Positions 23,598-27,120 of a stretch of DNA of 27,120 nucleotides are shown one piece after another. Made by a program: the position numbers and the translations under genes. Position 1 is the first letter of the stretch; the number at the start of each line of letters is the position of its first letter. Location of the stretch: assembly GCA_025928435.1 (NCBI GenBank), contig JAICJM010000036.1:1-27120 (forward strand), read 5' to 3'. The DNA is from Thermoleophilia bacterium. Lineage in GTDB: Bacteria; Actinomycetota; Thermoleophilia; Gaiellales; JAICJC01. The notes under the pieces are model-generated. The model did not search any database and had not been told where the DNA came from. It saw only the letters and a list, made by a program, of their open reading frames with translations.

Positions 23598-24593
23598 GTG
23601 GCCTGCGAGATGATCGACACCTGGGTGGCCGAGGGAGACGTGCCTGCGGCCGCCGCGGCGGTGGTGGGGCCGGAGGGCATCCGGGAGTCGCGGGTCGCGG
23701 GCGCGGCCGGGCCGGAGTCGCTGTTCGCGCTCGCCTCGCTCACGAAGCCGCTCGTCGCGATGGCGGTGCTCGTCGCCGCGGAGGAGGGCTCGATCGACCT
23801 GGATGCGCCCGTCGCCGAGCACCTGGCCCAGTACGGGGCGCCCGGCCGGCGCGCGGTCACGCCCCGCCACCTGCTCTCGCATGCGTCCGGCCTGCCGGAG
23901 GTCGGCCCGGCCGGGATCCCGGCGGTCGACGTGGAGCCCGTGCGCCCGCCCGCGACCCGTCGCGTCTACTCGAACGAGGGCTACGCCGTCCTGGGCGCCC
24001 TGCTCTCGGCGGCGACCGGGATGGGGCACGCCGACTACCTGCGCGCCGCGGTGCTCGAGCCCTTGGAGATGGACGCCTTCCTCGGCCTGCCGGAGGAGGA
24101 GGCCGGCCGGGCGCTCGACGTGCGTGAGCCGGGCCTGTGGCGGCCTGGGCTCGCGCTCTTCAACTCCCGCGAGTGGCGCGCGCGGGCGACGGCCGCCGGC
24201 GGGGCGTTCGCGACCTGCGCGGCCTATGCGCGGTTCGTACGCCTCCTGCTCGAGCGCGGGGCGCCGCTGCTCGCGGCCGAGACGTTCGCGGAACTGGCCG
24301 AGGTGCAGTACCCGGGCCTGGCCGGCGGGGTCGAGTCCTTCCGCACCTGGGACGTCGCCGACTGGGGCCTCGGCTGCGACATCCGCGACGCGAAGGACGG
24401 TCACTGGACGGGCGCGCGGACGTCGCCCTCGACGCTGTCCCACTTCGGCGCCTCGGGCACGCTCATGTGGGCCGATCCGGAGGCCGGCGTGGGCCTCGTC
24501 TGCCTCGCCGGCCGGGGCACCTACTCCGGCTGGATGATGCGGCCCGGCCGCTGGCCCGAGCTGTCCGACCGCGTCATCGCCGAGGCGGCGTGA
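23598..24593 (+). CDS. Serine hydrolase, class C beta-lactamase/esterase family
   Basis: 331 residues of the penicillin-binding-like fold. Catalytic motifs: SxxK in ALASLTKPLVA (S47, K50), YxN in RRVYSNEGYAVLG (Y124, N126), and an HxG-type third motif in HFGASGTLMW (H282). The family includes AmpC-type lactamases, D-aminopeptidases and esterases such as EstB; with no signal peptide, a cytoplasmic esterase or peptidase is more likely than a lactamase. GTG 23598 is used because TAGGAT lies ten bases upstream; an ATG at 23610 is a possible shorter start. Divergent from the LytR_C gene. Confidence 0.9.
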   Translation: MACEMIDTWVAEGDVPAAAAAVVGPEGIRESRVAGAAGPESLFALASLTKPLVAMAVLVAAEEGSIDLDAPVAEHLAQYGAPGRRAVTPRHLLSHASGLPEVGPAGIPAVDVEPVRPPATRRVYSNEGYAVLGALLSAATGMGHADYLRAAVLEPLEMDAFLGLPEEEAGRALDVREPGLWRPGLALFNSREWRARATAAGGAFATCAAYARFVRLLLERGAPLLAAETFAELAEVQYPGLAGGVESFRTWDVADWGLGCDIRDAKDGHWTGARTSPSTLSHFGASGTLMWADPEAGVGLVCLAGRGTYSGWMMRPGRWPELSDRVIAEAA

Positions 24594-24745
24594 CGGGGCC
24601 GCAGGCAGGACCTGGAATTGTCAATGAAGCGTAAAGCTCACCGCCCGCAGGTCGATTACCGGACCGTCAGCGCCGCGGGCAAGAGGAGTTCGCTTCCCGA
24701 GGCGGAAAACGCGTCAGCCGGGCCGGGTGCCCGGAGGAAGCGATC
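24594..24745 (+). promoter_or_regulatory. Putative structured leader with SD-masking hairpin
   Basis: About 150 bases precede the 47-residue gene. CCGGGC (24718-24723) pairs with GCCCGG (24729-24734) over a 5-base loop, and the stem's last two G's are the first bases of the Shine-Dalgarno GGAGG (24733-24737). Folding would hide part of the ribosome site. Upstream, short G/C-rich complementary stretches could form further stems. An open frame from 24624 runs through it, but its codons are A/T-richer than real genes here. I could not match it to a known riboswitch class by eye, and no T-box consensus is visible. Confidence 0.4.
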
Positions 24746-24889
24746 ATGGACGAGCTTTACGACAAGCACGTGGAGATCGACGAGCGGTGGCTCACGGAGT
24801 GGTTCGAGTTCGGGTTTGCCGAGCTCTCGGGCTACCTCGCCAAGCACGCCGCCTTCGACGACTTCTGCGACCGGCACGAGCTTGACTGA
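24746..24889 (+). CDS. 47-residue acidic protein, function unknown
   Basis: Read directly from the sequence: ATG 24746, TGA 24887-24889. The Shine-Dalgarno GGAGGAA ends about seven bases before the ATG. The protein is strongly acidic and aromatic: it starts MDELYDKHVEIDERWL, has TEWFEFGFAELSGYL in the middle, and ends DDFCDRHELD. Third codon positions are G/C-rich as in neighbouring genes, unlike the leader before it. No family recognised, no membrane segment; one Cys and three His are present. It precedes the tRNA-ligase-like gene by 75 bases on the same strand, separated by a small hairpin and a separate promoter, so it is probably its own unit. Confidence 0.68.
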   Translation: MDELYDKHVEIDERWLTEWFEFGFAELSGYLAKHAAFDDFCDRHELD

Positions 24890-24908
24890 TCGCACCTTCG
24901 GCATGTCC

Positions 24909-24925
24909 CTCGCTTCCTGAGCGAG
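24909..24925 (+). terminator. Small hairpin after the 47-residue gene
   Basis: CTCGCT (24909-24914) pairs with AGCGAG (24920-24925) over a 5-base loop, 19 bases after the stop; adjacent CC/GG bases may extend it. No T-tract follows. Confidence 0.4.
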
Positions 24926-24944
24926 CGGGGCGGGCGTCGCGGGG

Positions 24945-24964
24945 CCGCGGAATAGAATCCGCGG
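24945..24964 (+). promoter_or_regulatory. Palindromic leaderless promoter of the tRNA ligase gene
   Basis: CCGCGGA-ATAGAA-TCCGCGG: perfect 7-base arms enclosing the -10 hexamer TAGAAT (24953-24958), which ends exactly six bases before the ATG at 24965. The downstream arm fills the space between -10 and start codon. It could be a repressor site, or fold as RNA/DNA hairpin at the promoter. Confidence 0.55.

Positions 24965-27120
<2,156 letters not shown>

Noticed and set aside
24618..24920. Plus-strand frame of 100 residues overlapping the 47-residue gene
   Set aside because: No SD of its own; A/T-richer codons first, then Ser/Thr/Arg low complexity out of frame with the SD-led gene.
24594..24964. 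T-box or known riboswitch for the tRNA ligase
   Set aside because: No T-box consensus could be seen, and the ligase has a promoter six bases before its ATG, leaving no leader to hold one.

Overview
The window is almost entirely very GC-rich DNA (about 70% or more by eye, with strong G/C third codon positions). Tightly overlapping genes, GTG/TTG starts, many apparently leaderless promoters and the gene families present suggest a high-GC actinobacterial lineage, possibly Thermoleophilia/Gaiellales-like; that placement is inference. The first ~600 bases are different: lower GC, A/T-rich codons, and two incomplete genes (VWA protein, MoxR-like ATPase) of Bacteroidetes-like character. Both that MoxR gene and the facing ABC-transporter gene are cut at bases 599-602, so the left end looks like a chimeric join, not native sequence.

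Layout. 1-600: foreign-looking VWA and MoxR fragments. 600-2251: ABC ATPase (cut) and its coupled MarR regulator, divergent from a VOC dioxygenase-like gene. 2305-3465: metallo-beta-lactamase-fold hydrolase and a small membrane protein, divergent from a five-gene overlapping operon at 3488-8419: acpS, bifunctional NAD(P)HX repair enzyme, alanine racemase, CCA/poly(A) nucleotidyltransferase, methyltransferase. 8398-8958: thpR. 9101-11338: 56-residue membrane protein and a molybdopterin oxidoreductase. 11349-12186 (minus): cupin-TPR protein and an unrecognised 56-residue protein, divergent from a membrane-anchored cytochrome c (12273-12809). 12975-14594: acetolactate-synthase-like TPP enzyme, meeting a DUF805 membrane protein. 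15018-17740: class III aminotransferase coupled to a PLP amino-acid decarboxylase. 17756-18802: AI-2E/PerM-family protein, divergent from an MFS exporter. 20085-22825: UvrA-like ATPase coupled to a VOC protein. 22920-23555: LytR-C-terminal-domain protein, divergent from a serine hydrolase. 24746-24889: a 47-residue acidic protein with a structured leader. 24965 to the right edge: an isoleucyl-tRNA-synthetase-like class I tRNA ligase with altered HIGH and KMSKS signatures.

How it works together. Most of the window is housekeeping and repair: cofactor activation (acpS), hydrated NAD(P)H repair, cell-wall D-alanine, tRNA end maturation, RNA 2',3' ends. Around this sit stress or drug-related units (MarR/ABC, UvrA-like/VOC, MFS) and amino-acid or amine metabolism (TPP enzyme, aminotransferase, decarboxylase).

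A recurring feature is a TANNNT -10 hexamer ending 6-11 bases before the start codon of the first gene of a unit, while several other genes, mostly small ones, carry clear Shine-Dalgarno sequences. No gene-free stretch exceeds 300 bases. I saw no tRNA, rRNA, CRISPR array, transposase or phage gene. The most unusual part is 24594-27120: SD-masking hairpin, tiny acidic gene, palindrome around the -10, and the tRNA ligase with non-canonical catalytic motifs.
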